Source: Accumulibacter sp. (lineage in GTDB: Bacteria > Pseudomonadota > Gammaproteobacteria > Burkholderiales > Rhodocyclaceae). From it: DNA of 64,000 bases. Shown in pieces: positions 9,828 through 18,593 of the stretch (its first letter is position 1; every line of letters starts with the position of its first letter). Below the pieces are notes generated by a model. That model had not been told where the DNA came from, made no database searches, and worked only from the letters and a program-made list of their open reading frames with translations. The position numbers were made by a program, and so were the translations under genes. The stretch lies in assembly GCF_036625195.1 (NCBI RefSeq), contig NZ_JAZKUG010000001.1, positions 3,100,001 to 3,164,000 of the forward strand. The letters run 5' to 3'.

Positions 9828-10082
9828 AGCGGCGTGAGACCGAGAATCCGGAGCCGAACGTCGTTGTCCCAAGCGGCACGTTTGCGCGTCCGGCGCAGGC
9901 TGGTCTTGGTCTTGTCGGCCGCATCCAGGCGAATCAGGTTGAGGACGATCTCCTTCAGGAGTGAGAGGTTCTGTGGAGCGTTGTCCTTGCGCACGGTGCT
10001 GGCATCTTCGCCAAAGCTGACGTCGAGCACCCAGTGAAGTCGATTCTCCAGGCCCCAGTGGCTTCGCACGGACACCGCAAGT
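9824..10082 (-). pseudogene. ISAs1-family transposase, C-terminal remnant
   Basis: About 85 residues of the C-terminal end of a DDE transposase remain. The stretch SHWGLENRLHWVLDVSFGED followed by RKDNAPQNLSLLKEIVLNL is the characteristic end of the ISAs1 (DDE_Tnp_ISAS1) family. The whole N-terminal and catalytic part is missing: the reading frame stops exactly at the terminal inverted repeat of the IS66-family element. I found no matching N-terminal half on the far side of that element. The gene is therefore a truncated relic. Its TGA (9826-9824) overlaps the start codon of the downstream propeller-like gene. Confidence 0.85.
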
Positions 10083-11766
10083 GTAATCATTCACTCCCCT
10101 ACACGGTTGCCGGGATGGCGGGGAGCTGCAAGCCTTTGCGAGCGGCGGCGATGACGGTGCCGAGGTACTGCCAGGCGGATGCTCCGCGACGGCGACAGGT
10201 TTCGATGAGGCTGGCGAGGAAAGCGAAGGCACGGGAGCCCTCTTCAGAGCGTGTGCCGTGGCTGATGGCGCGCGAAATCACCCAGTGCCGCAGCGCCTGT
10301 TCGGCGGCGTTGTTGGAAGGCGGCAGGTGGGGCTCGGCGACCGGGCGCAGGATCACGTCCCAGTCGTAGAGGAATTCGCGCACGACGCCACGCAGCACCG
10401 AGTGCTGATCCGTCTGATGCGCTTCGCACAGATACCGTAGTCGTTTGATCTCGTTCGCGTAGCGGGCCGGGAGTCCTTCCGGGGGTGGATCGATCCGCGC
10501 CGCGTAGATGGCGGCCATCAGCGTCTTCATGATGCCTTCCATCTCTTGCCCCACCCCGGAGACTCGCGCATCGCTCGATTCAGCCAGCCCTCTCAGTTTG
10601 CGCAGCAGGTGCGGCCAGCAACGCAAGCGGTTTGCCCAGGCGCGATAGACGCCGTAGCCATCGCTGATGAGCAGGCCGGCAAAACCGTCCTGCAGGGCGT
10701 TCTCCAGCATTTCCCGGCTGCGCGGGCCGATCAGGAACAGCACCGTGTGCGTCGTCACCAACGCCCACAGCCACAGCAGCGTGCCGGACTCCGGCCACGA
10801 GGTCTCATCGACATGCAATTGCGCTGCCTGCACGATGTCGGCCACCAAGGCGTCCTCCAGCGGCAGACTGGCGCGGCCCGCTTCACGGATGGTTTCGTCG
10901 ATGACACCGGTACTCAGCGTCAACTCGAACAGTTCCATCAGCAATTCGCGAATGCGCGCCCGCGACAGGCGCATGCGCAGCGCCAGCAGGACGATCACCC
11001 CGGACAAGCGGGGACCCACGAGACGCCATTCCCCCAGTTCGACCTTATCCCATTGCCCGTCGGCCGGCGCCCGCCAAGGTTGCGCACGGCTGACATGGCC
11101 GCAGGAGCAGCTCACTTCCAGCAGCGTGTGACGGGTGACGCTGAACGTCAACCCGATCAGGCCCTCGACCGGCGGCGCAATGTCGACTTCGTCCCAGGCC
11201 GTGTAAGCCTGCGAAGCCGCATCGCCCCACAACGCTGCCGCACACGCGGCGCAGATCTCGGGACGGTGCTCGCACCGGGCGGTGATCGCCAGCTTCTGAC
11301 TACGGCCATGGCCTGCGCTGCCCGGCTGCTTGCCCGGGCGCTTCCCAGACCCCTTCTGGGCCGATGGCCGCTGGCCATAAACCGGTGGAGCCTGTTCCGT
11401 CTCTTCCGTCGAGCTTCCCGCCGTCTCCGCAGCGACGTCGGCAGTATCGCGCTCGTCCGCCGCGCCACTCTGTTCCTCCGAGCCACCTGTCTTCGCCCAG
11501 GGCGGTTGGCTGGTCGGCGGACGCGAGCTGTTGCCCGGGTTCTGATTCAGCCGATCCTGCAACTCCTTCACGTCGTGCAACAGGCGCTTCGACACTTCCA
11601 GCAAGAGCTCCGCCGGCAGCTTCTTCAGCCACTCGTCGTTCATCTGGAACAGGTCATGTTTGCTCAGGTGCATCGTGCCGCATCTGTCAGGTCGTCTGCA
11701 AGTTCCGCAACTATGCCATACAAATCATCAGGCTGGCGCCTTTTCTTAAGGGGGGTGAACGATTAC
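10083..11766 (-). mobile_element. IS66-family insertion sequence (single-transposase type)
   Basis: The element is bounded by 18-bp inverted terminal repeats. The left end (10083-10100) reads gtaatcattcactcccct and the right end (11749-11766) reads, on the opposite strand, gtaatcgttcacccccct, with 2 mismatches. It carries one transposase gene and no tnpA/tnpB accessory genes. The 8 bp flanking each side (ccgcaagt and ggaccggc) do not form the direct repeat expected for IS66 transposition. This suggests a deletion or recombination at one side after insertion. Confidence 0.9.
10099..11673 (-). CDS. tnpC: IS66-family transposase (TnpC-like)
   Basis: This 524-residue DDE transposase fills the IS66-family element. 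An N-terminal coiled-coil-like segment (LLEVSKRLLHDVKELQDRLN) and the motif NPGNSSRPPTSQPP are typical of IS66 transposases. They are followed by a Cys-rich zinc-binding region (CEHRPEICAACAAAL, then SCSCGH). The catalytic triad can be placed at Asp289 (LHVDETSW), Asp338 (LISDGYGVY) and Glu458 (NNAAEQALRHWV). The C-terminal block ISRAISHGTRSEEGSRA is also characteristic. The frame is intact and full length, so the element could still be active. IS66 proper also encodes tnpA and tnpB; their absence resembles the single-gene ISBst12-type subgroup. Confidence 0.92.
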   Translation of the reverse strand: MHLSKHDLFQMNDEWLKKLPAELLLEVSKRLLHDVKELQDRLNQNPGNSSRPPTSQPPWAKTGGSEEQSGAADERDTADVAAETAGSSTEETEQAPPVYGQRPSAQKGSGKRPGKQPGSAGHGRSQKLAITARCEHRPEICAACAAALWGDAASQAYTAWDEVDIAPPVEGLIGLTFSVTRHTLLEVSCSCGHVSRAQPWRAPADGQWDKVELGEWRLVGPRLSGVIVLLALRMRLSRARIRELLMELFELTLSTGVIDETIREAGRASLPLEDALVADIVQAAQLHVDETSWPESGTLLWLWALVTTHTVLFLIGPRSREMLENALQDGFAGLLISDGYGVYRAWANRLRCWPHLLRKLRGLAESSDARVSGVGQEMEGIMKTLMAAIYAARIDPPPEGLPARYANEIKRLRYLCEAHQTDQHSVLRGVVREFLYDWDVILRPVAEPHLPPSNNAAEQALRHWVISRAISHGTRSEEGSRAFAFLASLIETCRRRGASAWQYLGTVIAAARKGLQLPAIPATV

Positions 11767-12750
11767 GGACCGGCAGTGGGCGGTGATGTCGGCAGTTTGG
11801 TCGCGTCCGAACGTCGTCCGCCTCCGACGTCGCTGCCCCCTCGATCTCTGCGCTTCATGCTCCACTCCGCTGAGTTCCTGGCCTTGGCAGAGCCGCATGA
11901 GCATCGGTTGCGGAGCTTCAGGGTCGCCAAGCGGCTCTCGCTGCCCATTTCCCTTCTCTTCTCAACGTTTCCGTATTGTCAATCAGATTCCTCCCAATTG
12001 GGAACTAATTCGGAGGAATATTTGAGCCTCGCCGGGCACCCTCGGGGCACCGGCGAAATGCTTCGGACGGCGAGGGGCTTGTTGGATGGCTTCGGGCCAA
12101 TGGTCATGACTGTCGAGGCACCCCTGATGATGAGAGTCCTGACCGTTTCCCTCACCGCTGCCCTTATCCCGCGCAAGGGAGAAGGGGGGTCCGCAAGTCG
12201 CTGACGCCACTTTCACGGTCACTCGTCTTTGCTGGCGCCGAAACCAATCGGCAGCAACTCGAAGCGCTGCGGCTTGCCCGCCTGCGTCGCCTGAAGACGT
12301 GCGCCGCGGACAGCGCGATGGCGCTCGGCAGCGAAGTGCTAGGCGAACCTCGAGGGCTACACGCCGGAGAAGGTCTTCTCCGGGTGTGCCGGTCTCGACG
12401 CGCTGAAGGTAGTCGTCAGCGTCCGCCTTGTTCCCTCGAGTTCATGGCCCTAAACGGGCCATGAGACGACGAACTGCTGGCACACCCCAAGTTGCCGGTG
12501 GAGTCCAGGCCGAACGTAGACCGTGCCACGGTGGATGCACGACTTGCGGCGCGCGAACGTGAACGACGAAGTGCTGGGTCAGTTGGGGACGGGACGAACG
12601 CCGCTACGTCATCCTTGCCGCCCAGTTGCCAGCGCAGAACCTCCGTCAAGCGCAGCGTGCGCGGCCCGCGGCAGTCCCGCCATGATAGAATCCCGGGCTC
12701 GAAGAAGACGCCGACAGGGCCCCCGAAGTCGCGTCGCCAGCGGAAAGAAG
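11767..12750. other. About 1 kb without a convincing gene, between IS66 element and gyrA
   Basis: Open frames exist on both strands here but none has coding character or a family I recognise. The DNA looks like a junk yard of relics: its composition changes several times, and 12442-12464 is a perfect 9-bp hairpin (tcatggccc, loop taaac, gggccatga) without a T-run. The promoter of gyrA should lie in the last 150 bases; I cannot place it reliably. Confidence 0.6.
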
Positions 12751-15375
12751 ATGGAAGCCTTCGCCAAGGAAACCCTCCCGATCAGTCTCGAAGACGAGAT
12801 GCGTCGTTCGTATCTCGACTACGCGATGAGTGTCATCGTCGGGCGTGCGCTGCCCGACGCGCGCGATGGCCTGAAACCGGTGCACCGGCGCGTGCTGTTC
12901 GCCATGCACGAGCTGTCGAACGACTGGAACAAGCCGTACAAGAAGTCGGCGCGTGTCGTCGGCGACGTCATCGGCAAGTACCATCCGCACGGCGACAGGG
13001 CGGTGTACGACACCATCGTGCGCATGGCGCAGGATTTCTCGCTGCGCTACATGCTGATCGACGGGCAGGGCAACTTCGGCTCGGTCGATGGCGACAATGC
13101 GGCGGCGATGCGCTACACCGAAGTGCGCATGGCGCGCATCGGGCACGAGCTGCTCGCCGACATCGACAAGGAGACGGTCGATTTCGGGCCGAACTACGAT
13201 GGCGCCGAGGAGGAGCCGCTGGTCCTGCCGGCGCGCATCCCGAACCTGCTGATCAACGGCTCGTCGGGAATCGCCGTCGGCATGGCGACGAACATTCCAC
13301 CGCACAATCTCGGCGAGGTGATCGACGCCAGCCTGGCGCTGCTCGACAATCCGGCGGTGACGATCGACGAGCTGATCGACCTGCTGCCGGCGCCCGATTT
13401 CCCGACCGCCGGCATCATCTACGGTGTCGCCGGCGTGCGCGAGGGCTACCGCAGTGGCCGCGGCCGCGTCATCATGCGCGCCAAGGTGCATTTCGAGGAC
13501 ATCGACCGCGGCCATCGGCAGGCGATCATCGTCGACGAGCTGCCCTACCAGGTGAACAAGCGCACCCTGCTCGAGAAGATCGGCGAGCTGGTCAACGAGA
13601 AGCGCATCGAGGGCATCTCCGACCTGCGCGACGAGTCCGACAAGTCCGGCATGCGCGTCGTCATCGAGCTCAAGCGTGGCGAGGTGGCCGAGGTGGTGCT
13701 CAACTGCCTGTACAAGCAGACGCAGTTGCAGGACACCTTCGGCATGAACATGGTGGCGCTGGTCGATGGCCAGCCGCGCCTGCTCAACCTGAAGCAGCTG
13801 CTCGAGTGCTTCCTGCGGCACCGGCGCGAGGTGCTGACGCGGCGCAGCGTCTTCGAGCTGCGCAAGGCGCGCGAGCGGGCGCACATCCAGGAAGGGCTGG
13901 CGGTGGCGCTCGACAACGTGGACGAGATCATCGCCCTGATCAAGTCGTCGCCGACGCCGGCCGATGCGCGTCGCGGGCTGATGGGCCGGCTCTGGCAGTC
14001 GCCGACGGTGGCCGAGATGCTGGCGCGGGCGGCGCTCGACGCGACGCGGCCGGACGGACTCGGCATCGAGTACGGCCTGTCGCAGAGCGGCTACCTGCTG
14101 TCGGAGGTGCAGGCGCAGGCGATCCTCGATCTGCGGTTGCAGCGGCTGACCGGCCTCGAGCGCGAGAAGATCGTCGGTGACTACGCCGAGCTGCTCGAGC
14201 GCATCGCCGACCTGATGGACATCCTGGCGCGGCCGGAACGGATCACCGAGATGATCCGCGACGAGCTGACGGCGATCCGGGCCCAGTTCGGCGACCGGCG
14301 GCGGTCGGAGATCGTCGTCAGCACGCAGGATCTGGCGATCGAGGATTTCATCACGCCGCTCGACATGGTGGTGACGCTGTCGCACACCGGCTACATCAAG
14401 TCGCAGCCGCTCGCCGATTACCGCGCGCAGCGCCGCGGGGGGCGCGGCAAGCAGGCGGCGGCGATGAAGACCGATGATTTCATCGATCACCTGTTCGTCG
14501 CCAATACGCACGATTTCATCCTCTGCTTCACCAACCGCGGCCGCGTCTACTGGCTGAAGGTTTATGAGGTGCCGCAGGGGACGCGCACCAGCCGCGGCAA
14601 GCCGATCGTCAACCTCTTCCCCTTCGAGGACGGCGAGAAGATCAGCGCCATCCTGCCGGTGAAGGAGTTCACCGACGACCGCTTCATCTTCATGTGCACG
14701 GCGCAGGGGACGGTGAAGAAGACGCCGCTGTCGGACTTCTCGAACCCGCGGCGCAGCGGCATCATCGCCGTCGCGCTCGATGCCGACGATTTCCTGATCG
14801 GCGCCGAGATCACCAACGGCAGGCAGGACGTGGTGTTGGTTTCCGATTCCGGCAAGGCGGTGTGGTTCGACGAGGAGGACGTGCGGCCGATGGGACGCAC
14901 GGCGCGCGGCGTCCGCGGCATGAAGCTCGGCGAGCAGCAGCAGGTGCTGTCGCTGCTGGTCGCCGACAACGAGCAGCAGACGGTGCTGGTGGCGACCGAG
15001 AATGGTTATGGCAAGCGCACGGCGCTGGCCGATTTCCGCCACTCGGGCCGCGGCACGCAGGGGGTGATCGCGATCGCCGCCAGCGGGCGCAACGGTCGCG
15101 TCGTCGCCGCGCGTCTCGTGCGCGACGACGACGAGATCATGCTGATCACCACCGGCGGTGTGCTGATCCGCACGCGCGTGCGCGAGATCCGCGAACTCGG
15201 GCGGGCGACGCAGGGGGTGACGCTGATCGCGCTCGACGCCGGCGAGAAGCTCGCCGGGCTCGAGAAGGTCGTCGAGAGCGAGGACGAGGCGGCGCCGGGC
15301 GAAGCGGCGGCGCCCGAGCCGGTGGCGGCGCCCGCAGCCCCGGCGGCGGATCCCGACACGCCGGCGGCGGAATGA
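12751..15375 (+). CDS. gyrA: DNA gyrase subunit A
   Basis: This 874-residue protein is the type II topoisomerase A subunit, which cuts and rejoins DNA in the A2B2 gyrase. The start is ATG 12751 behind ggaaagaag; open frame upstream of it is not conserved. The N-terminus follows the family closely (YLDYAMSVIVGRALPDARDG, then LKPVHRRVLFAM). The active-site tyrosine is Tyr122 in MRYTEVR. The C-terminal half has the beta-pinwheel DNA-wrapping domain, with a GyrA-box-like stretch (QRRGGRGKQ, about residue 560). The extreme C-terminus is an Ala/Pro/Glu-rich tail. At position 83, where E. coli has Ser, the quinolone-determining region reads HPHGDRAVYD (Arg83); Asp87 is kept. It opens the conserved gyrA-pheA-hisC-tyrA-aroA gene series, but serC, often found next, is missing. 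Confidence 0.97.
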   Translation: MEAFAKETLPISLEDEMRRSYLDYAMSVIVGRALPDARDGLKPVHRRVLFAMHELSNDWNKPYKKSARVVGDVIGKYHPHGDRAVYDTIVRMAQDFSLRYMLIDGQGNFGSVDGDNAAAMRYTEVRMARIGHELLADIDKETVDFGPNYDGAEEEPLVLPARIPNLLINGSSGIAVGMATNIPPHNLGEVIDASLALLDNPAVTIDELIDLLPAPDFPTAGIIYGVAGVREGYRSGRGRVIMRAKVHFEDIDRGHRQAIIVDELPYQVNKRTLLEKIGELVNEKRIEGISDLRDESDKSGMRVVIELKRGEVAEVVLNCLYKQTQLQDTFGMNMVALVDGQPRLLNLKQLLECFLRHRREVLTRRSVFELRKARERAHIQEGLAVALDNVDEIIALIKSSPTPADARRGLMGRLWQSPTVAEMLARAALDATRPDGLGIEYGLSQSGYLLSEVQAQAILDLRLQRLTGLEREKIVGDYAELLERIADLMDILARPERITEMIRDELTAIRAQFGDRRRSEIVVSTQDLAIEDFITPLDMVVTLSHTGYIKSQPLADYRAQRRGGRGKQAAAMKTDDFIDHLFVANTHDFILCFTNRGRVYWLKVYEVPQGTRTSRGKPIVNLFPFEDGEKISAILPVKEFTDDRFIFMCTAQGTVKKTPLSDFSNPRRSGIIAVALDADDFLIGAEITNGRQDVVLVSDSGKAVWFDEEDVRPMGRTARGVRGMKLGEQQQVLSLLVADNEQQTVLVATENGYGKRTALADFRHSGRGTQGVIAIAASGRNGRVVAARLVRDDDEIMLITTGGVLIRTRVREIRELGRATQGVTLIALDAGEKLAGLEKVVESEDEAAPGEAAAPEPVAAPAAPAADPDTPAAE

Positions 15376-15427
15376 TCAGGCTGCTGCTGCCGCCCGCGTG
15401 CCGCCAGCGGATGTCGCGGGCGGGCGC

Positions 15428-16519
15428 ATGAGCGACGATCTGCAACGCGAGCTGGCGCTCGTCCGGCGGCAGATCGACGAGGTCGACGACGACCTGCTGG
15501 CGCTGCTCAACCGGCGTGCGCGGCTGGCGCAGCAGGTCGGCGAGATCAAGGCGCGGCACGGCGAGGCGGGTTTCATCTACCGCCCGGAGCGCGAGGCGCA
15601 GGTGCTGCAGCGGATCCAGGGGATGAACACCGGACCGCTGTCGAACGAGAGCCTGACCTGGTTCTTCCGCGAGGTGATGTCGGCCTGCCTGTCGCTCGAG
15701 CAGCCGCTCGGCATCGCTTTCCTCGGCCCGCTCGGCACCTTTTCCGAGAGCGCGGCGGTGAAGCATTTCGGGCATGCGGCACGGCTGCTGCCGCAGGTCT
15801 CGATCGACGACGTCTTCCGCGAGGTCGAGGCGCAGCACGCCGACTACGCCGTGGTGCCGATCGAGAATTCGACCGAGGGTGCCGTCGGGCGGACGCTCGA
15901 CCTGCTGCTGACGACACCGCTGAAGATCTGCGGCGAGGTCGTCCTGCGCATCCACCAGCATCTGCTGTCGAAGGAGACGGCGCTCGCCGGGGTGCACAAG
16001 GTGTACTCACACGCGCAGTCGCTGGCGCAGTGCCACGAGTGGCTCAACCGCTCGCTGCCGCTGGCACAGCGGGTGCCGGTCGGCAGCAACGCGCAGGCGG
16101 CGCAACTGGCGGCGGCCGAGGCCGGTGCGGCGGCGATCGCCGGGCAGGCGGCGGCGGAACGCTACCGGCTGCCGGAACTGGCGAGCAACATCGAGGACGA
16201 GCCGAACAACACCACCCGCTTTGCCGTCCTCGGCCGGCAGGACGCCGGTCGTTCCGGACGCGACAAGACCTCGCTGATCATGTCGGCGCAGAACCAGACG
16301 GGCGCCCTCAGCGGCCTGCTGGCCCCGTTCGCGGATGCCGGCGTGTCGATGACGCGGCTGGAGTCACGGCCGGCGCGGCACACGCTCTGGGAGTACGTCT
16401 TCTTCGTCGACCTCGACGGTCACCGCGACGACGAGTCGCTGCGCCGCGCGCTCGCCGAGCTGGCGCAGCGGGCGCCGTACCTGAAGCTGCTGGGCTCGTA
16501 CCCGGTGGCCGCCTATTGA
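15428..16519 (+). CDS. pheA: Bifunctional chorismate mutase / prephenate dehydratase
   Basis: This 363-residue P-protein converts chorismate to prephenate and on to phenylpyruvate for phenylalanine synthesis. Residues 1-90 form an AroQ-type chorismate mutase helix bundle (VRRQIDEVDDDLLALLNRR). The dehydratase domain follows (GIAFLGPLGTFSESAA, VVPIENSTEGAVG) with the catalytic-loop signature NNTTRF. A C-terminal ACT domain with the ESRP motif (LESRPARHTLWEYVFFVD) binds Phe for feedback inhibition. ATG 15428 gives the usual length; an in-frame GTG at 15398 is an alternative. The gene starts 52 bp after gyrA and heads a run of aromatic amino-acid genes in the same direction. Confidence 0.95.
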   Translation: MSDDLQRELALVRRQIDEVDDDLLALLNRRARLAQQVGEIKARHGEAGFIYRPEREAQVLQRIQGMNTGPLSNESLTWFFREVMSACLSLEQPLGIAFLGPLGTFSESAAVKHFGHAARLLPQVSIDDVFREVEAQHADYAVVPIENSTEGAVGRTLDLLLTTPLKICGEVVLRIHQHLLSKETALAGVHKVYSHAQSLAQCHEWLNRSLPLAQRVPVGSNAQAAQLAAAEAGAAAIAGQAAAERYRLPELASNIEDEPNNTTRFAVLGRQDAGRSGRDKTSLIMSAQNQTGALSGLLAPFADAGVSMTRLESRPARHTLWEYVFFVDLDGHRDDESLRRALAELAQRAPYLKLLGSYPVAAY

Positions 16520-16591
16520 CCGGCGGCCCGCTCCGCGCGCGCAAGGCGGTCGCTGGCCGCCGGCGCAGCGGGCCCACTTGATCGAGGACCG

Positions 16592-17683
16592 ATGATGGCA
16601 CTCAGCGAGCAGTCCCTGCCCTATGTGCGGGCGATTTCACCCTACCAGCCGGGCAAGCCGATCAGCGAGCTGGCGCGCGAGATGGGGTTGGCGGTCGACC
16701 GGATCGTCAAGCTGGCATCGAACGAGAACCCGCTCGGCATGAGCCCGAAGGCGCGCGCGGCGGTGCTGGCGGCGATCGACGATCTGGCGCGCTATCCCGA
16801 CCAGTTCGCGCTGCTGCAGGCGCTGGCCGAGCGCAGCGGTCTCGACGCCGGGCAGATCGTCCTCGGCAACGGTTCGAACGACGTCCTCGACCTCGTCGCA
16901 CGGGTGTTCCTGGCGCCGGGACGATCGGCAGTCTTCGCGCAGTACGCCTTCGCCGTCTATCCGCTGGCGACGCTCGCCGCCGGCGCCGAGCCGATCGCCG
17001 TCGCCGCGCGTGACTACGGGCACGACCCGGCGGCGATGCGGGCGGCGATCCGGGCGGACACGCGGGTGCTGTGGATCGCCAATCCGAACAACCCGACCGG
17101 CACCTTCCTGCCGGCGGCGGTCCTGCGCGATTTCATCGTCTCGCTGCCGCGCGACGTGGTGGTGGTGCTCGACGAGGCGTACAACGAGTACCTGCCACCG
17201 GCCGAACGCGTCGAGACGAGCAGCTGGCTGGCCGACCTGCCGAATCTGGTGATCACCCGCACCTTCTCGAAGATCTATGGTCTCGCCGGGTTGCGCATCG
17301 GCTACGCGCTGACCTCGCCGGCAATCGCCGACCTGCTGAACCGGGTGCGGCAGCCGTTCAACTGCAACAACCTGGCGCTGGCGGCGGCGCGGGCGGCACT
17401 CGACGACCACCGCTTCGTCGCCGACAGCTACGCGTTGAACCGCTCAGGCATGGAACAGATCGTTGCCGGCCTGAAGCGGCTCGGGCTGACGCACATCCCG
17501 TCGCACGGCAACTTCGTCAGCTTCCGTCTCGCCGACGCGGCACAGACGAACGAGAAGCTGCTGCGGCAGGGGGTGATCGTGCGGCCGATCGCCGGCTACG
17601 GGCTGCCCGACTGGCTGCGGGTGACGATCGGCAGCGAGGGTGAAAACGCCCGCTTCCTGGCGGCGCTCGAGGGGGCGCTGTGA
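16592..17683 (+). CDS. hisC: Histidinol-phosphate aminotransferase
   Basis: This 363-residue protein is a fold-type I PLP-dependent aminotransferase. Motifs in order are SNENPLG near residue 43, NPNNPTG about residue 165, DEAYNEY about residue 197, and the PLP-binding lysine in TFSKIYGLAGLRIGY near residue 229. The position between pheA and tyrA is the betaproteobacterial location of the HisC-like enzyme that probably transaminates aromatic keto acids as well as histidinol phosphate; this is inference from context. Two adjacent ATGs (16592 and 16595) follow a gagg Shine-Dalgarno. Confidence 0.93.
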   Translation: MMALSEQSLPYVRAISPYQPGKPISELAREMGLAVDRIVKLASNENPLGMSPKARAAVLAAIDDLARYPDQFALLQALAERSGLDAGQIVLGNGSNDVLDLVARVFLAPGRSAVFAQYAFAVYPLATLAAGAEPIAVAARDYGHDPAAMRAAIRADTRVLWIANPNNPTGTFLPAAVLRDFIVSLPRDVVVVLDEAYNEYLPPAERVETSSWLADLPNLVITRTFSKIYGLAGLRIGYALTSPAIADLLNRVRQPFNCNNLALAAARAALDDHRFVADSYALNRSGMEQIVAGLKRLGLTHIPSHGNFVSFRLADAAQTNEKLLRQGVIVRPIAGYGLPDWLRVTIGSEGENARFLAALEGAL

Positions 17684-17705
17684 ACGCCGGCAGCGGGGTG
17701 CGGCG

Positions 17706-18593
17706 ATGAGCGGCGCGGCGCCGTTCGGGCGCGTGGTGGTCTTCGGTGCCGGCCTGATCGGCGGTTCGTTCGCGCTGGCGCTGAAGGCGGCCGGGCAGGT
17801 CGGCGAGGTGGTCGGTTTCGGCCGTACCCTGGGCTCGCTGAACCAGGCGTTGCGACTCGGGATTCTCGATCGCGTCGGTTTCAACATCGGCCAGGAGGTG
17901 TACGGCGCCGATCTGGTCCTGATCGCTGCGCCGGTCGGCATGAGCGGCGAGATCATGGCGCGCATCGCGCCCTGTCTCGGCCCGCAGACCGTCGTCACTG
18001 ACGCCGGCAGCACCAAGGAAGACGTCGTGGCGGCGGCGCGCGAACACTTCGGCGGGCGCATCGGCCAGTTCGTCCCGGCGCATCCGATCGCCGGTGCGGA
18101 GAACAGCGGCGCGGCGGCGGCGCGCGCCGACCTGTACCGCGATCGGCAGGTGGTGCTGACGCCGCTGCCGGAGAACGACGCCGCCAGCATCGCCTGTGTC
18201 CGCACCGCCTGGGAGGCTTGCGGCGCGATCATCCGCGAACTGAGTGCCGCCGAGCACGACCGCATCTTCGCTGCCGTCAGCCACCTGCCGCACCTGCTGT
18301 CCTTCGCGCTGGTGCATGAACTGGCGGGGCGCGACAACCGCGAACTGCTGTTCGATTTTGCCGCCAGCGGTTTCCGTGATTTCACGCGCATCGCCGCCAG
18401 CCATCCGGAGATGTGGCGCGACATCTGCCTCGCCAATCGGCTGGCGCTGCTCGAGGAGCTCGATCGCTACCGCGCGCAGCTCGACGCCCTGCGCGATTCG
18501 CTGCAGGCGGCCGACGGCGCGCGGCTGGAAGAGGTCTTCGACATCGCGCGGCGGGCACGGCGCGACTGGGGCGAGCGCCGGGGTGGCCGATGA
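17706..18593 (+). CDS. tyrA: Prephenate/arogenate dehydrogenase
   Basis: This 295-residue NAD(P)-dependent dehydrogenase makes 4-hydroxyphenylpyruvate (or tyrosine from arogenate). The Rossmann fingerprint GAGLIGGSFALALK is near the N-terminus, followed by DAGSTKEDVV and the substrate-site motif HPIAGAENSGAAAA. The conserved helix motif SHLPHLLSFAL is present. No chorismate mutase or ACT domain is fused to it. The stop codon overlaps the next start (ATGA at 18590-18593), which indicates translational coupling with aroA-cmk. Confidence 0.94.
   Translation: MSGAAPFGRVVVFGAGLIGGSFALALKAAGQVGEVVGFGRTLGSLNQALRLGILDRVGFNIGQEVYGADLVLIAAPVGMSGEIMARIAPCLGPQTVVTDAGSTKEDVVAAAREHFGGRIGQFVPAHPIAGAENSGAAAARADLYRDRQVVLTPLPENDAASIACVRTAWEACGAIIRELSAAEHDRIFAAVSHLPHLLSFALVHELAGRDNRELLFDFAASGFRDFTRIAASHPEMWRDICLANRLALLEELDRYRAQLDALRDSLQAADGARLEEVFDIARRARRDWGERRGGR

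Noticed and set aside
10083..11766. 8-bp target-site duplication around the IS66-family element
   Set aside because: The flanking bases ccgcaagt and ggaccggc do not match.
10546..12204. A 552-codon plus-strand frame over the IS66 element
   Set aside because: It is antisense to the transposase, has no family features and runs across the element boundary.
12646..15042. A 798-codon minus-strand frame opposite gyrA
   Set aside because: A typical GC-driven shadow of gyrA; composition is low-complexity Arg/His/Leu-rich and no domain is visible.
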